Below, piece by piece: positions 6,778 to 14,935 of a DNA stretch of 26,383 nucleotides. Below the pieces are notes generated by a model. The model had not been told where the DNA came from. It was given only the letters and a program-made list of their open reading frames with translations, and searched no databases. The stretch lies in assembly GCA_964345695.1 (NCBI GenBank), contig CAYFSC010000023.1, positions 1-26,383 of the forward strand, written 5' to 3'. The position numbers and the translations under genes are program-made. How positions within the stretch are numbered: position 1 is the first letter of the stretch; the number at the start of each line of letters is the position of its first letter. This DNA is from CAYFSC01 sp964345695. GTDB taxonomy: Bacteria; Bacteroidota; Rhodothermia; Rhodothermales; Salinibacteraceae.

Positions 6778-8247
6778 CTACCGGTTGCCGCCGCCTCCGC
6801 GACTGCCTCGACTCCGGCTGGACTCCGACTCCGAGGACGATCGGGAGCCGCGCGACGATTGTGCTCGCGAAGAGGACCCGGACCTCGACCGAGTGACGCG
6901 GCTGTTCGACGATTGCTTCTTGGTACGGGTCGCTCGCGTCTGGCGCGAATTATTGGACCGAGTGACTCGCGACCGGTCGCGGCTGGACGACCGCGATCGC
7001 TGGCGGAAGAGCGATCGCGTGCCAGTCCGGCGCTGCTGCAAGAGGTTTCGTTCCTGTCGCTCGTAGCGCCGGTCATCAAGGCGACTCGGTGTTTTCATGG
7101 AGCGGCGTCCGATGGTGACAACCCCGCGTGACGTGCTCTGTCGCCGATCGCGATCGACCCGGCGCGACGTTTGTGTCGATCCACTGCGCGTTCGGATGCT
7201 TCGGCTCTCACGGGTTCGCGTGTCGCGGCGCTGGGACCGCTGCGGTGCAATGCGCCCGTTTCCAGAGCGCGATGACCGGCGTACCGAGCGCTCGTTGCCG
7301 CGCTCGCTGCCCGACTCGCGCTCCGTGCGGCTCCGGTTGCGTCCGCGCTCGTTGTTTCCAGATTGACGGTTTCCAGACTGGCGCGTACGCGACTGGGTGG
7401 ACCGTTCCTGACTGGAGCGCTCCGTGCGACGGACCGTCCGCCCGCGTTCTGCGGAGCGGCTGCGTCGAGTGGCCGAGCGGCCGATCGTCGAGCGCGTCCG
7501 GTCGCCACTGCGTCCGACGCGAGCCCCGGATCGGGACGTGCGGTTTGTCGAGCGTCCAATGCGACCATTGGCGTCCCGCGGAGCCGTCCGTGTCACGACA
7601 CGTCCTCGCTCTTCCCGGTCGCTCCGCCGGTCTACGGAGCGACCGCGCGTCTCAGTGCGGGCCGTGGGCGAACGCCCTACCGCCCCGCGGGGCCGGTACG
7701 AACGCCGTGCAAAGCGCCCGGGTGGGCTCACGAATCCGTCGTAGGAGCTGTAGTACGAGCCATACCGGTACGGATGGAAACCCCGATACCCGGCGAAGAA
7801 GCGCGACCGGTGGTAGAGCGAGCTGCGGTAGAACGGACTACGATAGAACGGACTGTGGAAGAAGGAATCGTGGAAGAAGGGATCGTAGAACCGCCCAAAT
7901 CCGATCCCGACCGACACGTGGAATCCCGAACGCGCGCCGAAGAACGGGTCATGGTAGACGGGGTCGTAGAAAAACGGATCGTAATAGGAGCGATAGTAGT
8001 GCGGCCGGTAATGGATGTAGACATCTCCGGTGTATCGCTCGTTGTACCGACGTTCGTTGTACCGATCCTGCCGGTACTCGGCACGGTACTCGTCCTCGTA
8101 CACCGAGGTGTCGTCCCGCCGGTCGTCCGCCGTTTTCGTCGTTTGGAGCTGCGTGTAGCAGCCCGTCAGGCCCAGGACGAGCCCCACGAACAGCGCGACG
8201 ATTCCGAAGTGCTTGAACAGCCGGGTTCTGCGTTCTGTGCGTTCCAT
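6778..8247 (-). CDS. Lipoprotein with Tyr/Phe/Pro segment and long Arg/Ser-rich tail
   Basis: This 489-aa family is not recognised. From the ATG at 8247 the N terminus is a lipoprotein signal: basic residues, a hydrophobic core (14-28) and lipobox LTGC with C30. An in-frame ATG at 8292 would give an overlong n-region. Residues about 31-75 are charged. Residues about 75-175 are rich in Tyr, Phe, His and Pro with repeated DPFF-like units (YDPFFYDP, HDPFFG, YDPFFHD, HSPFYRSPFYRS). From about 175 to 489 the protein is almost entirely Arg, Ser, Thr, Gln and Gly, highly basic and surely disordered, ending in a Gly-rich tail. This is striking in a genome whose other proteins are acidic. It resembles eukaryotic RS domains in composition only. 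It has its own terminator at 6708-6736. Confidence 0.8.
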   Translation of the reverse strand: MERTERRTRLFKHFGIVALFVGLVLGLTGCYTQLQTTKTADDRRDDTSVYEDEYRAEYRQDRYNERRYNERYTGDVYIHYRPHYYRSYYDPFFYDPVYHDPFFGARSGFHVSVGIGFGRFYDPFFHDSFFHSPFYRSPFYRSSLYHRSRFFAGYRGFHPYRYGSYYSSYDGFVSPPGRFARRSYRPRGAVGRSPTARTETRGRSVDRRSDREERGRVVTRTAPRDANGRIGRSTNRTSRSGARVGRSGDRTRSTIGRSATRRSRSAERGRTVRRTERSSQERSTQSRTRQSGNRQSGNNERGRNRSRTERESGSERGNERSVRRSSRSGNGRIAPQRSQRRDTRTRESRSIRTRSGSTQTSRRVDRDRRQSTSRGVVTIGRRSMKTPSRLDDRRYERQERNLLQQRRTGTRSLFRQRSRSSSRDRSRVTRSNNSRQTRATRTKKQSSNSRVTRSRSGSSSRAQSSRGSRSSSESESSRSRGSRGGGGNR

Positions 8248-8577
8248 GGTCGTCACTTCGGCGGTGATGGTAAGATCGAGTTGTGCGAACATCTACGTTT
8301 TGCAGCGCCAGAAGTTACGGTCGGTGCCGTTCTTCTCGGAACGGCTCCACAACGCCATGCCTCGGCCGGACTGCATTACACATGGGCCGCAAATACCGTG
8401 CATGTTCCCTGTCAGAATCCATTTTCTATGCCGCCCGAGCGGGCGGAGAAGTAACGGCCCCTCAGAAACGCAATGCGCCGAGACCGTCCGGCCTGTGAGG
8501 ACCGTGTCTCGGCGCACGGAGCGCATTCGGAATGTCTACGGCGATGCACGGGGCTGTAGACGAAAGGGGACGCTGCG
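8248..8577. other. 330-bp intergenic spacer of the secreted pair
   Basis: I find no credible gene here. It holds the terminator at 8474-8516 and a perfect 7-bp inverted repeat CCGCCCG-AG-CGGGCGG (8431-8446). The rest is presumably the promoter and 5' UTR of the downstream lipoprotein gene; I could not identify a convincing promoter. Confidence 0.5.
8474..8516 (-). terminator. Rho-independent terminator after the 361-aa secreted protein gene
   Basis: An 11-bp perfect stem TGCGCCGAGAC (8474-8484) / GTCTCGGCGCA (8506-8516) has further pairing inside (GTCC/GGAC). On the minus strand the 3' arm is followed by TTGCGTTTCTGAG, moderately T-rich. It lies 61 bp past the minus-strand gene that stops at 8578. 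Confidence 0.7.
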
Positions 8578-9663
8578 CTACTGATGCTCGTTCTCCTTCT
8601 CCCCGCCAGTGCGTCGGGCCCGCTGCCCCGACTCATTCCCGGACGACTCGTCTGAGGAACGGCGGCGCTCGATCTGCTCGGCGGCCTCGTTCACCCGCTC
8701 GATGGTCCGCTGCCGATCGGTCTGCCGACGTGCACGGCGCTGCTGCGGCGAGGCCTCATCGACGGCGCGGCGCGGACGATCGACGGTCCGGGCCCGGTGC
8801 TGCGGATGGGCAAACTGACGGCGGAAGTCCCGGAGCATATCGTCGTACTGGTCGCGGGGTACCGTCGTGCGCTCCGGAGCACGACGCGGAACGCGAATCG
8901 GCTTCAGGTTGGTCACCTCAATCGGCTGCGCTGCGCCAATGTCGGCTCCGCTCACCGGATCGATCCGGTCGACCGTGTGCGTGGGGGAAGTGGACGACTC
9001 CGACCCCTCATCGGGGCGATCCGGCGCCGGGTTCTCGTCCCGGATCGGCTGGGGACGCGGCACGTCGTCGGGCGCGTCCAGCTCCCGGTCGACACGGCGC
9101 TCCGCGGGCAGCGTGGCGGTGAGTGGTCCATGGTTCGCGCGCTCCTGCGGCGCGAGCAAGGCAAACGTCGGAAGGATCCAGAACTCATCGCGCGGAAACG
9201 CGAATCCGCGGCACACGCCGTTGAACGCCGGATCGTAGCTGTATGGATGGCAGAAGAACCAATCCGAATTGAAAATGTCGGATCCGGTAGAAGGATTGAT
9301 GTCCAGATTCGCAATCCGCCGCTCGTTTGCAAGCTCGTAGTACCGAACGTCGTACCCAGCAAAGAACGGGTCGCCGAAGAAGGCGCCGTAGAACTCAGGG
9401 TGATTCGTCTTGAAATAGTGCACGCCGTCAGCGTACGTCGAATAACTGATCTCCACGTCTGCACGGGCACGAAGCAGCTTTGTGGCCTTCTCGATCAAGA
9501 CCTGATCGGTCGTCTCCCCGGTTTGGAGCCCGGTGAGACCCGCCTCCTCCAGAGGGGACTCTTGGGCCTGCACGCTGGCCGGAATCAAAAATCCGGCAAC
9601 AAGTACGAGGATGGAAAACTGCTTTGATACGAGTGTAAAGATGTGTCTTGGACTTAAGATCAT
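8578..9663 (-). CDS. Secreted protein with Arg-rich disordered tail, partner of the lipoprotein
   Basis: I do not recognise this 361-aa protein. It has a signal peptide (about residues 1-34, ending SVQAQES). A compact aromatic domain follows (about 65-175) containing FYGAFFGDPFFAGYD, which echoes the DPFF units of the neighbouring lipoprotein, and two cysteines in FFCHPYSYDPAFNGVCRGF that could form a disulfide. From about residue 185 it is Pro/Asp/Glu-rich, then becomes Arg/Gln/Ser-rich to the end (RRARRQTDRQRTIER and similar). The ATG at 9663 was chosen over a GTG three codons upstream because AAGAGGGTGG lies at the right distance before it. The next gene on this strand is the Arg/Ser lipoprotein; the shared architecture suggests a functional pair in the envelope. 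Confidence 0.75.
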   Translation of the reverse strand: MILSPRHIFTLVSKQFSILVLVAGFLIPASVQAQESPLEEAGLTGLQTGETTDQVLIEKATKLLRARADVEISYSTYADGVHYFKTNHPEFYGAFFGDPFFAGYDVRYYELANERRIANLDINPSTGSDIFNSDWFFCHPYSYDPAFNGVCRGFAFPRDEFWILPTFALLAPQERANHGPLTATLPAERRVDRELDAPDDVPRPQPIRDENPAPDRPDEGSESSTSPTHTVDRIDPVSGADIGAAQPIEVTNLKPIRVPRRAPERTTVPRDQYDDMLRDFRRQFAHPQHRARTVDRPRRAVDEASPQQRRARRQTDRQRTIERVNEAAEQIERRRSSDESSGNESGQRARRTGGEKENEHQ

Positions 9664-9668
9664 TCGAG

Positions 9669-9680
9669 CCACCCTCTTTT
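9669..9680 (-). promoter_or_regulatory. Shine-Dalgarno-like site deciding the start at 9663
   Basis: On the minus strand AAAAGAGGGTGG ends five bases before the ATG at 9663. Most other genes in the window lack any such purine box, so this one is unusual, and it overlaps the alternative GTG, arguing against that start. Confidence 0.55.
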
Positions 9681-9809
9681 AGATGAGATTGTCGCCTGTA
9701 GTGCTTGGGTTTCAATAAATCTAAACAATGGGTGTTCCGGTAAGTAGATGCCTGCGTCTCTTCCATTCAGCACCGCATCTGCAAAAATGACGAACACCCC
9801 GGCGTGTGA

Positions 9810-9839
9810 TTGACTTGCCCACGGTATTCGCCCTAGTTT
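9810..9839 (+). promoter_or_regulatory. Candidate sigma-70-like promoter for proS
   Basis: TTGACT (9810-9815), an 18-bp spacer, then TAGTTT (9834-9839). The -35 element is close to consensus and the -10 weak. It lies about 76 bp upstream of the proS ATG. The direct repeat GCTGGCGGT occurs twice just downstream (around 9858-9881). Confidence 0.35.
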
Positions 9840-9915
9840 GGGACTTGAATCGAGACTGCTGGCGGTCCACCGCTGGCGGTTGTGTTCCCTCTTCCCCATT
9901 GACCTCCGCTCCACC

Positions 9916-11391
9916 ATGGCAGAAGCAGTCACGCCTCGTGACGAGGACTACTCGCAGTGGTACAACGACGTCGTCCGCAAGGGCCAGCTCGCCGACAACT
10001 CGCCCGCTCGCGGGTGCATGATCATCAAGCCGAACGGCATGGCGCTGTGGGAGAACGTGCGCGACACGCTCGACGGCATGTTCAAGGACACGGGCCACGA
10101 GAATTTTTACTTTCCGCTTTTCATCCCGCAGCGCTTCATGGAGCGAGAGGCCGAGCATGTGGAGGGCTTCGCGAAGGAGTGCGCCATCGTCACGCACTCG
10201 CGCCTGACGACGGACGAGGAGGGCGACCTGATTCCGGATCCCGAGTCGAAGCTGGGCGAGAACTACATCGTGCGCCCGACCTCCGAGACGATCATCTGGG
10301 ACACGTACAGCAAGTGGATCCAGTCGTACCGCGACCTTCCGTTGCTTTACAACCAGTGGGCGAATGTCGTCCGCTGGGAAATGCGGCCGCGCCTGTTTCT
10401 GCGCACGGCCGAATTTCTGTGGCAGGAGGGACACACGGCCCACGCCACGCGTCAGGAGGCCGTGGAGGAGGCGGAGCGGATGCTCGATGTCTACGCCACC
10501 TTTGCCGAGGAGTACATGGCGATGCCGGTCCTACAGGGTCGCAAGACGGCGAGCGAGCGCTTCCCGGGCGCCGTCGACACCCTCTGCATCGAGGCGATGA
10601 TGCAGGACGGCAAGGCACTGCAGTCCGGCACGAGCCACTTCCTCGGGCAGAACTTCGCGAAGGCGTTCGACTGCACGTTCACGAACGAAAACAACGAGGA
10701 GGAGCACGTGTGGGCCACCTCGTGGGGCGTGTCGACGCGGCTCATCGGTGGGCTCATCATGACGCACTCCGACGACCAGGGGCTCGTCCTCCCGCCGAAA
10801 CTCGCCCCGCACGAAGTCGTCATCGTGCCGATCTACTTCAACGATGAGCAGCAGGCCACCGTGCTCAACGCCTGCGAACGGATCCAGGACGAGCTGGCGG
10901 ACGCGGGCATTAGCGTCAAGCTCGACGACGACGACACCCAGAAGCCGGGCTGGAAGTTCAACGAGTACGAGCTGCGCGGCGTCCCGGTGCGGCTGGGCCT
11001 CGGACCACGCGACATCGAGAACGACAACGTGGAGCTCGCCCGCCGCGACACGCGCGAGAAGAACATCGTGCCGCAGGACGGCATTGCCGAACGCGTTGCG
11101 GACCTCCTTGACGAGATCCAGCAGTCGCTCTACGACCGCGCGCTCCAGCGCCGCACCGACCGCACGCACGAAGTGGATGACTACGACACGTTCAAGGCAG
11201 TCATCGAGGAGGAAGGCGGGTTCGTGTGGGCCCACTGGGACGGCACCGAAGAGACGGAGGCCCGCATTCAGGAGGAGACGTCGGCCACGATCCGCCTCAT
11301 TCCGTTCGACCGCGCGGACGACGAGCCGGGCGAAGACATGGTGACGGGCGAGCCGTCGGAGGGTCGCGTCCTGTTCGCCAAAGCGTATTAG
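9916..11391 (+). CDS. proS: Prolyl-tRNA synthetase, archaeal/eukaryote type
   Basis: ProS charges tRNA-Pro with proline. The 491-aa protein is the short class II type 3 form without the INS editing domain of bacterial-type enzymes. Visible are motif 2 (RWEMRPRLFLRTAEFLWQEGHTAH), GTSHFLGQNFAKAF, the motif 3 region STRLIGGLIMTHSDDQGLVLPP, the anticodon-binding domain starting at APHEVVIVPIYF, and the terminal AKAY with Tyr at the carboxyl end. The C-terminal domain binds Zn through four Cys in many archaeal relatives; here no Cys is left (GGFVWAHWDGTEE ... GEPSEGRVLFAKAY), so it is presumably metal-free. The ATG at 9916 was chosen to match the family N terminus; in-frame upstream residues look non-coding. 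A heptad repeat begins with the last base of its TAG stop. Confidence 0.97.
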   Translation: MAEAVTPRDEDYSQWYNDVVRKGQLADNSPARGCMIIKPNGMALWENVRDTLDGMFKDTGHENFYFPLFIPQRFMEREAEHVEGFAKECAIVTHSRLTTDEEGDLIPDPESKLGENYIVRPTSETIIWDTYSKWIQSYRDLPLLYNQWANVVRWEMRPRLFLRTAEFLWQEGHTAHATRQEAVEEAERMLDVYATFAEEYMAMPVLQGRKTASERFPGAVDTLCIEAMMQDGKALQSGTSHFLGQNFAKAFDCTFTNENNEEEHVWATSWGVSTRLIGGLIMTHSDDQGLVLPPKLAPHEVVIVPIYFNDEQQATVLNACERIQDELADAGISVKLDDDDTQKPGWKFNEYELRGVPVRLGLGPRDIENDNVELARRDTREKNIVPQDGIAERVADLLDEIQQSLYDRALQRRTDRTHEVDDYDTFKAVIEEEGGFVWAHWDGTEETEARIQEETSATIRLIPFDRADDEPGEDMVTGEPSEGRVLFAKAY

Positions 11392-11464
11392 TTCCGGGTT
11401 CGGAGTTCAGGGTTCGGGGTTCCGCGCCTTCTCGCCCTTCACCTCTCGCCTCTCTCCCCTTTGA
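11391..11464 (+). repeat. Heptad tandem repeat beginning in the proS stop codon
   Basis: Starting with the G of the TAG stop, successive 7-mers read GTTCCGG, GTTCGGA, GTTCAGG, GTTCGGG, GTTCCGC (11391-11425). The spacer then turns into a pyrimidine tract that also falls into 7-mers (CTTCTCG, CCCTTCA, CCTCTCG, CCTCTCT, CCCCTTT) up to the GTG of the next gene. The G-rich strand is the proS coding strand. The same 7-mer words occur behind dapD. Confidence 0.75.
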
Positions 11465-11467
11465 CCC

Positions 11468-12472
11468 GTGACCGACGGACAGCCTGACGCCGGTCCCGAC
11501 GAGGCGAACGCTGCGGAAGCATCTTCCCGTGCGTCTGGTGGCGATGCGGAGGCCCATGCAGACGACGGGACCGAGCGGCGGGTGCCGAACGCGCCGGACG
11601 AGTACTGCCTGAACTGCGGGGCGCCGCTCTACGGACGGTACTGCGCGGAGTGTGGCCAGAAGAACGAGAAACGAATCGGACCGCTGGGCCACCTGGTGGC
11701 GGAGGTGCTGGACGAGCTCTCGCTGGACGCCCGGTTCTTTCGCACGATCAAGCGTCTGCTGCGCCCCGGCTTTCTCACGCGGGCTTACCTCGACGGCCGC
11801 CGTGCCGATTTCGTGCCGCCGCTGCGCCTGTTCGTGATCGTGAGCTTCGGGTTTATCATCCTGCTCGGGCTCGACAGCCGGGTCGAGTTCTGGCAGACGG
11901 GGTCGACCTCCCAGGTCGTGGTCGATACAGACAGCGTCGCGCAGGACGAGATCACCGCCCGCCTCGACAGTCTTCGCCAGGAGGGGTCGTGGCGCTCGAC
12001 GCTCGAGGCCGAATTCCTGAGCGGAGCCCTGCAAGCCCGCGACAACCCCGAGCAGATTTCCCAGGTGTACGTGGGCCGCCTGTCGGTGCTCGTCTTTGCG
12101 CTGCTACCGGTGTTTGCGGCCCTTCTGAAGCTGCTCTACCGGCGCAAGTATTACGCCGCCCACCTCATCTTCAGCCTGCACGTCCACACGGTGGCGCTTC
12201 TGCTGGGAACGCCGCTCGTTGTGGGCGGCACCGTCTTTCGACTCCTTGCGGGAACGTCCAACCTCGGCGGAGTCGGTCCGTGGCTCGGACTAGGCGGCTT
12301 CACGGCAATTTCCGTCGCGGTGCTGATCTATACGTTTTTCGCTCTGCGTCGCGCGTACGGCGGCGGGTGGCTCCGTACGGCCGCCAAGTTCTCGGCCCTG
12401 GTGCTCATCTACTCCATCGTCGTAGGCGTCGGCTTCGTGATCTACACCCTCGGCGTGGTGCTGGTGGTGTGA
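11468..12472 (+). CDS. DUF3667 zinc-ribbon membrane protein
   Basis: The 334-aa protein has an acidic, Ala-rich disordered N terminus (1-44), a zinc ribbon with CxxC pairs at C47/C50 and C59/C62 (YCLNCGAPLYGRYCAECGQ), an amphipathic link with Leu-Arg-Pro-Gly (about 70-110), and about five transmembrane helices (near 114-134, 205-224, 230-258, 275-298 and 308-333). A zinc ribbon followed by membrane helices is the DUF3667 arrangement, common in Bacteroidota, function unknown. A hydrophilic loop (about 135-200) separates the first and second helices. The start is GTG at 11468; no in-frame ATG precedes the zinc ribbon. It follows proS by 76 bp and may be co-transcribed. Confidence 0.82.
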   Translation: MTDGQPDAGPDEANAAEASSRASGGDAEAHADDGTERRVPNAPDEYCLNCGAPLYGRYCAECGQKNEKRIGPLGHLVAEVLDELSLDARFFRTIKRLLRPGFLTRAYLDGRRADFVPPLRLFVIVSFGFIILLGLDSRVEFWQTGSTSQVVVDTDSVAQDEITARLDSLRQEGSWRSTLEAEFLSGALQARDNPEQISQVYVGRLSVLVFALLPVFAALLKLLYRRKYYAAHLIFSLHVHTVALLLGTPLVVGGTVFRLLAGTSNLGGVGPWLGLGGFTAISVAVLIYTFFALRRAYGGGWLRTAAKFSALVLIYSIVVGVGFVIYTLGVVLVV

Positions 12473-12554
12473 TACGGTTTCCAGACAGAGAATGTCGCTC
12501 TGATCGACTCGGGACAGATCGACGCGACCCTGTCTCGTTCGTTCGGACCGTGCA

Positions 12555-12574
12555 AACGTTCAACGGGGAACGTT
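12555..12574. terminator. Hairpin between convergent genes, possible bidirectional terminator
   Basis: AACGTTC (12555-12561) and GAACGTT (12568-12574) form a perfect 7-bp stem with a 6-nt loop, in the 165-bp spacer between the convergent DUF3667 and ppk1 genes. There is no T-run on either side, so it would be a non-canonical terminator. Confidence 0.4.
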
Positions 12575-12590
12575 GGCACGTTCTGAAAAC

Positions 12591-12653
12591 GCGTCCAGAG
12601 CCTCCGCAGCTTCCCGAACAGCCAGGGCGTCCAGAGCCTACCGAGTGTTCAGA
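12591..12653 (-). repeat. Nonamer tandem repeat overlapping the ppk1 3' end
   Basis: Read on the plus strand, the 9-mers are gcgtccaga, gcctccgca, gcttcccga, acagccagg, gcgtccaga, gcctaccga and gtgttcaga (12591-12653). The last two encode the end of ppk1 (Ser-Leu-Asn-Thr-Arg-stop), so the array begins inside the coding sequence and continues past the stop. The unit gcctccgca recurs at 17040-17048. Confidence 0.7.
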
Positions 12654-14851
12654 GACTCTGCCGACGCCGCTCGCTGCATGAGCGTCTCCTGCAGCCCGAG
12701 GGCGTCGTCCTCCTCCGGCGTGCCCTGCACGTACCGACCGTCGGGGCGGAGCTCCCAGGCGGTACGCGTGTCGTGGAGGGCCGCCTGGAGGTCGTTCCAA
12801 ATGCGCTCTTTGTGGGTCGGATCCTGAATGGGCACGGCCGCCTCCACGCGGTCGTCGAGACGGCTGCGCTGCCAGTCGGCACTGCCCACGTACACCTGCG
12901 GATCCCCGTCGTTGGCGAACCAGAACACGCGGTCGTGCTCCAGAAAGCGCCCCACGATGCTGCGAACACGGATGGTGTCGCTGACTCCCTCCAGCTCCGG
13001 GCGGAGGCGACAGATGCCCCGCACGATCAGGTCGATCTTGACGCCGGCCTGCGAGGCTTCGTACAGGAGCTCGATCATCCGCTGGTCGCCGAGCTCATTC
13101 ATCTTGGCGACCATGCGACCGGTGCCGTTGGCCTTCTGGTGCTCGATCTCCTGCCGGATCAAGCGAACAAACGTATCCCGCATGTCCTTCGGAGCCACAA
13201 GCAATCGCCGATAGTGCTGCTCGGGTGCGTATCCGGTGAGGTAGTGGAACAGGTTCGTCAGGTCGTACCCGATGTCGCGGTCGCACGTGAGCAGACCGTA
13301 GTCGGTGTATTGCCGGGCGGTTTGCGTGTTGTAGTTGCCCGTGCTCACGTGGCAATACGTGCGAAGCCCGTCCTCTTCCCGCCGCACGATGAGCGCAGCC
13401 TGCGCGTGCGTTTTGAGTCCCACGAGTCCGTAGGCGACGTGCACTCCGGCGTCTTCGAGCTGCCGCCCCCACGCGATGTTCTTCTCCTCGTCGAACCGCG
13501 CCTTCACCTCTACGAGAACGGCGACCTGCTTGCCCTGCTCCGCGGCGTCGATGAGGGCGGCCACGATCGGCGAGTCCTCGGAGGTGCGGTAGAGCGTCTG
13601 CTTGATGGCCACGACCTGCGGATCGCGCGCAGCGTCTTCGATGAAGCGCTGCACGCTGCTCGTGAAGGACTCGTACGGATGGTGCACGAGCACGTCGCCC
13701 CGGCGAATAACATCGAAGATCGAGGCGCCCTCGCGGCTGTCGCCGTTCCGATGCAGCCGCGAAGGCACGACGGGCGACCACTTGGGGAACCGGAGTGTGC
13801 GGTGGTAGCGCTCGCCCGGAACGTGGATATCGGCCAGGGTCGTGAGGTCGGAGTAGTCGATGAGTCCGTCGGCGGTGTAAACGTCCTCATCTTCGATCGA
13901 GAGCTTGTCCTGCAGAAAGGCGCGCACCTCCTCCGTCATCGTCGCGTCCACCTCCATGCGCACGACCGGTGCGAACCGGCGCTCGCGCAGCCGCTCGGAG
14001 ATCATCTCCAGGAGGTCGTCGGCCTCTTCTTCGTCGCGCCGCACGTCGGCGTTGCGCGTCACGCGGAACGGGTACACGCCCCGCACCTCCATCCCTTTGA
14101 AGAGGGCCTGGATGTGATGGGCGATGACCTGCTCGATCGGCACGAACTGCAGTGGCGCGTCCAGCGGCAGCCACCGCTTGCGGGACGTGGGCACCTTCAC
14201 GCGGGCGAAGTGCTGGCTCTCGCGCTCCGGATGCCACAGCACCACGGCGAGCGACAGGCTCATGTTGGAAATGAACGGAAACGGACGTCCCGGATCGACG
14301 GCCAGCGGCGTTAGAATCGGGAAGATGTTCCGGTGGAAGTACGTTTCCAGCTGCGCCTGCTGGTCGGCACTCAGGGTATCGATGTCGCGCACCTGCAGCC
14401 CGATCTCGTCGTCGAGCGCCGGAGCGAGCGTGTCCTGCCAGGTGGTGCCCAGAGCCGCGTACTGGCGGCGGATGCTCTGGCCGACGAGCGCCAGCTGCTC
14501 TTCCGGCGTCCGCCCGTCGGGCGACAGCGAGGTGACGCCGGCCGCCGCCTGCCGCTTCAGCCCGCCCACGCGCTTGCGCACGAAGCCGTCCAGGTTCCGG
14601 GCCGTGATGCCCAGAAACCGAAGACGCTCCAGCAGCGGCGTCCGCCCGTCGCGGGCCATCTGCAACACGCGCCAGTTGAAGTCGAGCCAACTCAGCTCCC
14701 GGTTGAAGTAGAGACTCGGATGGTCGAGCGGCGCCTCGGGCGGCACGGGCTGCGGCGTCACGGCGCACGACAATGGCGGCATGGGACCGGCCTCCGCGCT
14801 CGCGGGGGCGCTCGGCTCGTGAGTGAGAGACGGATCGATGGTGACGGACAT
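12638..14851 (-). CDS. ppk1: Polyphosphate kinase 1
   Basis: Ppk1 makes inorganic polyphosphate from ATP and also runs in reverse. The 737-aa protein has the N-terminal domain from LYFNRELSWLDFNWRVL (47-63), the middle head domain with FPILTPLAVDPGRPFPF (177-192), and the phospholipase-D-like catalytic domains: HPYESF (391-396), AIKQTLYRTS (415-424) and VEVKARFDEEKNIAWGRQLE (448-466). The autophosphorylated His is in GLKTHAQ (H482), followed by HVSTGNYN; the second His is in GRFLEHDRVF (H639). The ATG at 14851 gives a plausible start; 50 upstream in-frame residues look non-coding. A 45-residue Pro-rich N-terminal extension is present. It lies 146 bp downstream of dnaG on the same strand, so co-transcription is possible. 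Confidence 0.97.
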   Translation of the reverse strand: MSVTIDPSLTHEPSAPASAEAGPMPPLSCAVTPQPVPPEAPLDHPSLYFNRELSWLDFNWRVLQMARDGRTPLLERLRFLGITARNLDGFVRKRVGGLKRQAAAGVTSLSPDGRTPEEQLALVGQSIRRQYAALGTTWQDTLAPALDDEIGLQVRDIDTLSADQQAQLETYFHRNIFPILTPLAVDPGRPFPFISNMSLSLAVVLWHPERESQHFARVKVPTSRKRWLPLDAPLQFVPIEQVIAHHIQALFKGMEVRGVYPFRVTRNADVRRDEEEADDLLEMISERLRERRFAPVVRMEVDATMTEEVRAFLQDKLSIEDEDVYTADGLIDYSDLTTLADIHVPGERYHRTLRFPKWSPVVPSRLHRNGDSREGASIFDVIRRGDVLVHHPYESFTSSVQRFIEDAARDPQVVAIKQTLYRTSEDSPIVAALIDAAEQGKQVAVLVEVKARFDEEKNIAWGRQLEDAGVHVAYGLVGLKTHAQAALIVRREEDGLRTYCHVSTGNYNTQTARQYTDYGLLTCDRDIGYDLTNLFHYLTGYAPEQHYRRLLVAPKDMRDTFVRLIRQEIEHQKANGTGRMVAKMNELGDQRMIELLYEASQAGVKIDLIVRGICRLRPELEGVSDTIRVRSIVGRFLEHDRVFWFANDGDPQVYVGSADWQRSRLDDRVEAAVPIQDPTHKERIWNDLQAALHDTRTAWELRPDGRYVQGTPEEDDALGLQETLMQRAASAESLNTR

Positions 14852-14935
14852 ACGGCTGCGCGGAAAAAGAGACAGAAGCGGAAGGCGGCAGGTGCGGCGA
14901 TTCAGCACCCCCTCGATTGGGAGCAGTGTTCCGGA

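Noticed and set aside
7128..8454. Large plus-strand frames opposite the Arg/Ser lipoprotein
   Set aside because: Arg codons CGN and Ser codons read in reverse give open frames automatically; the minus frame has a lipobox, an aromatic domain and a matching terminator.
12773..14314. Plus-strand frame of about 510 codons opposite ppk1
   Set aside because: Shadow of ppk1, caused by high GC at third positions; His/Val/Arg-rich with no protein-like motifs.
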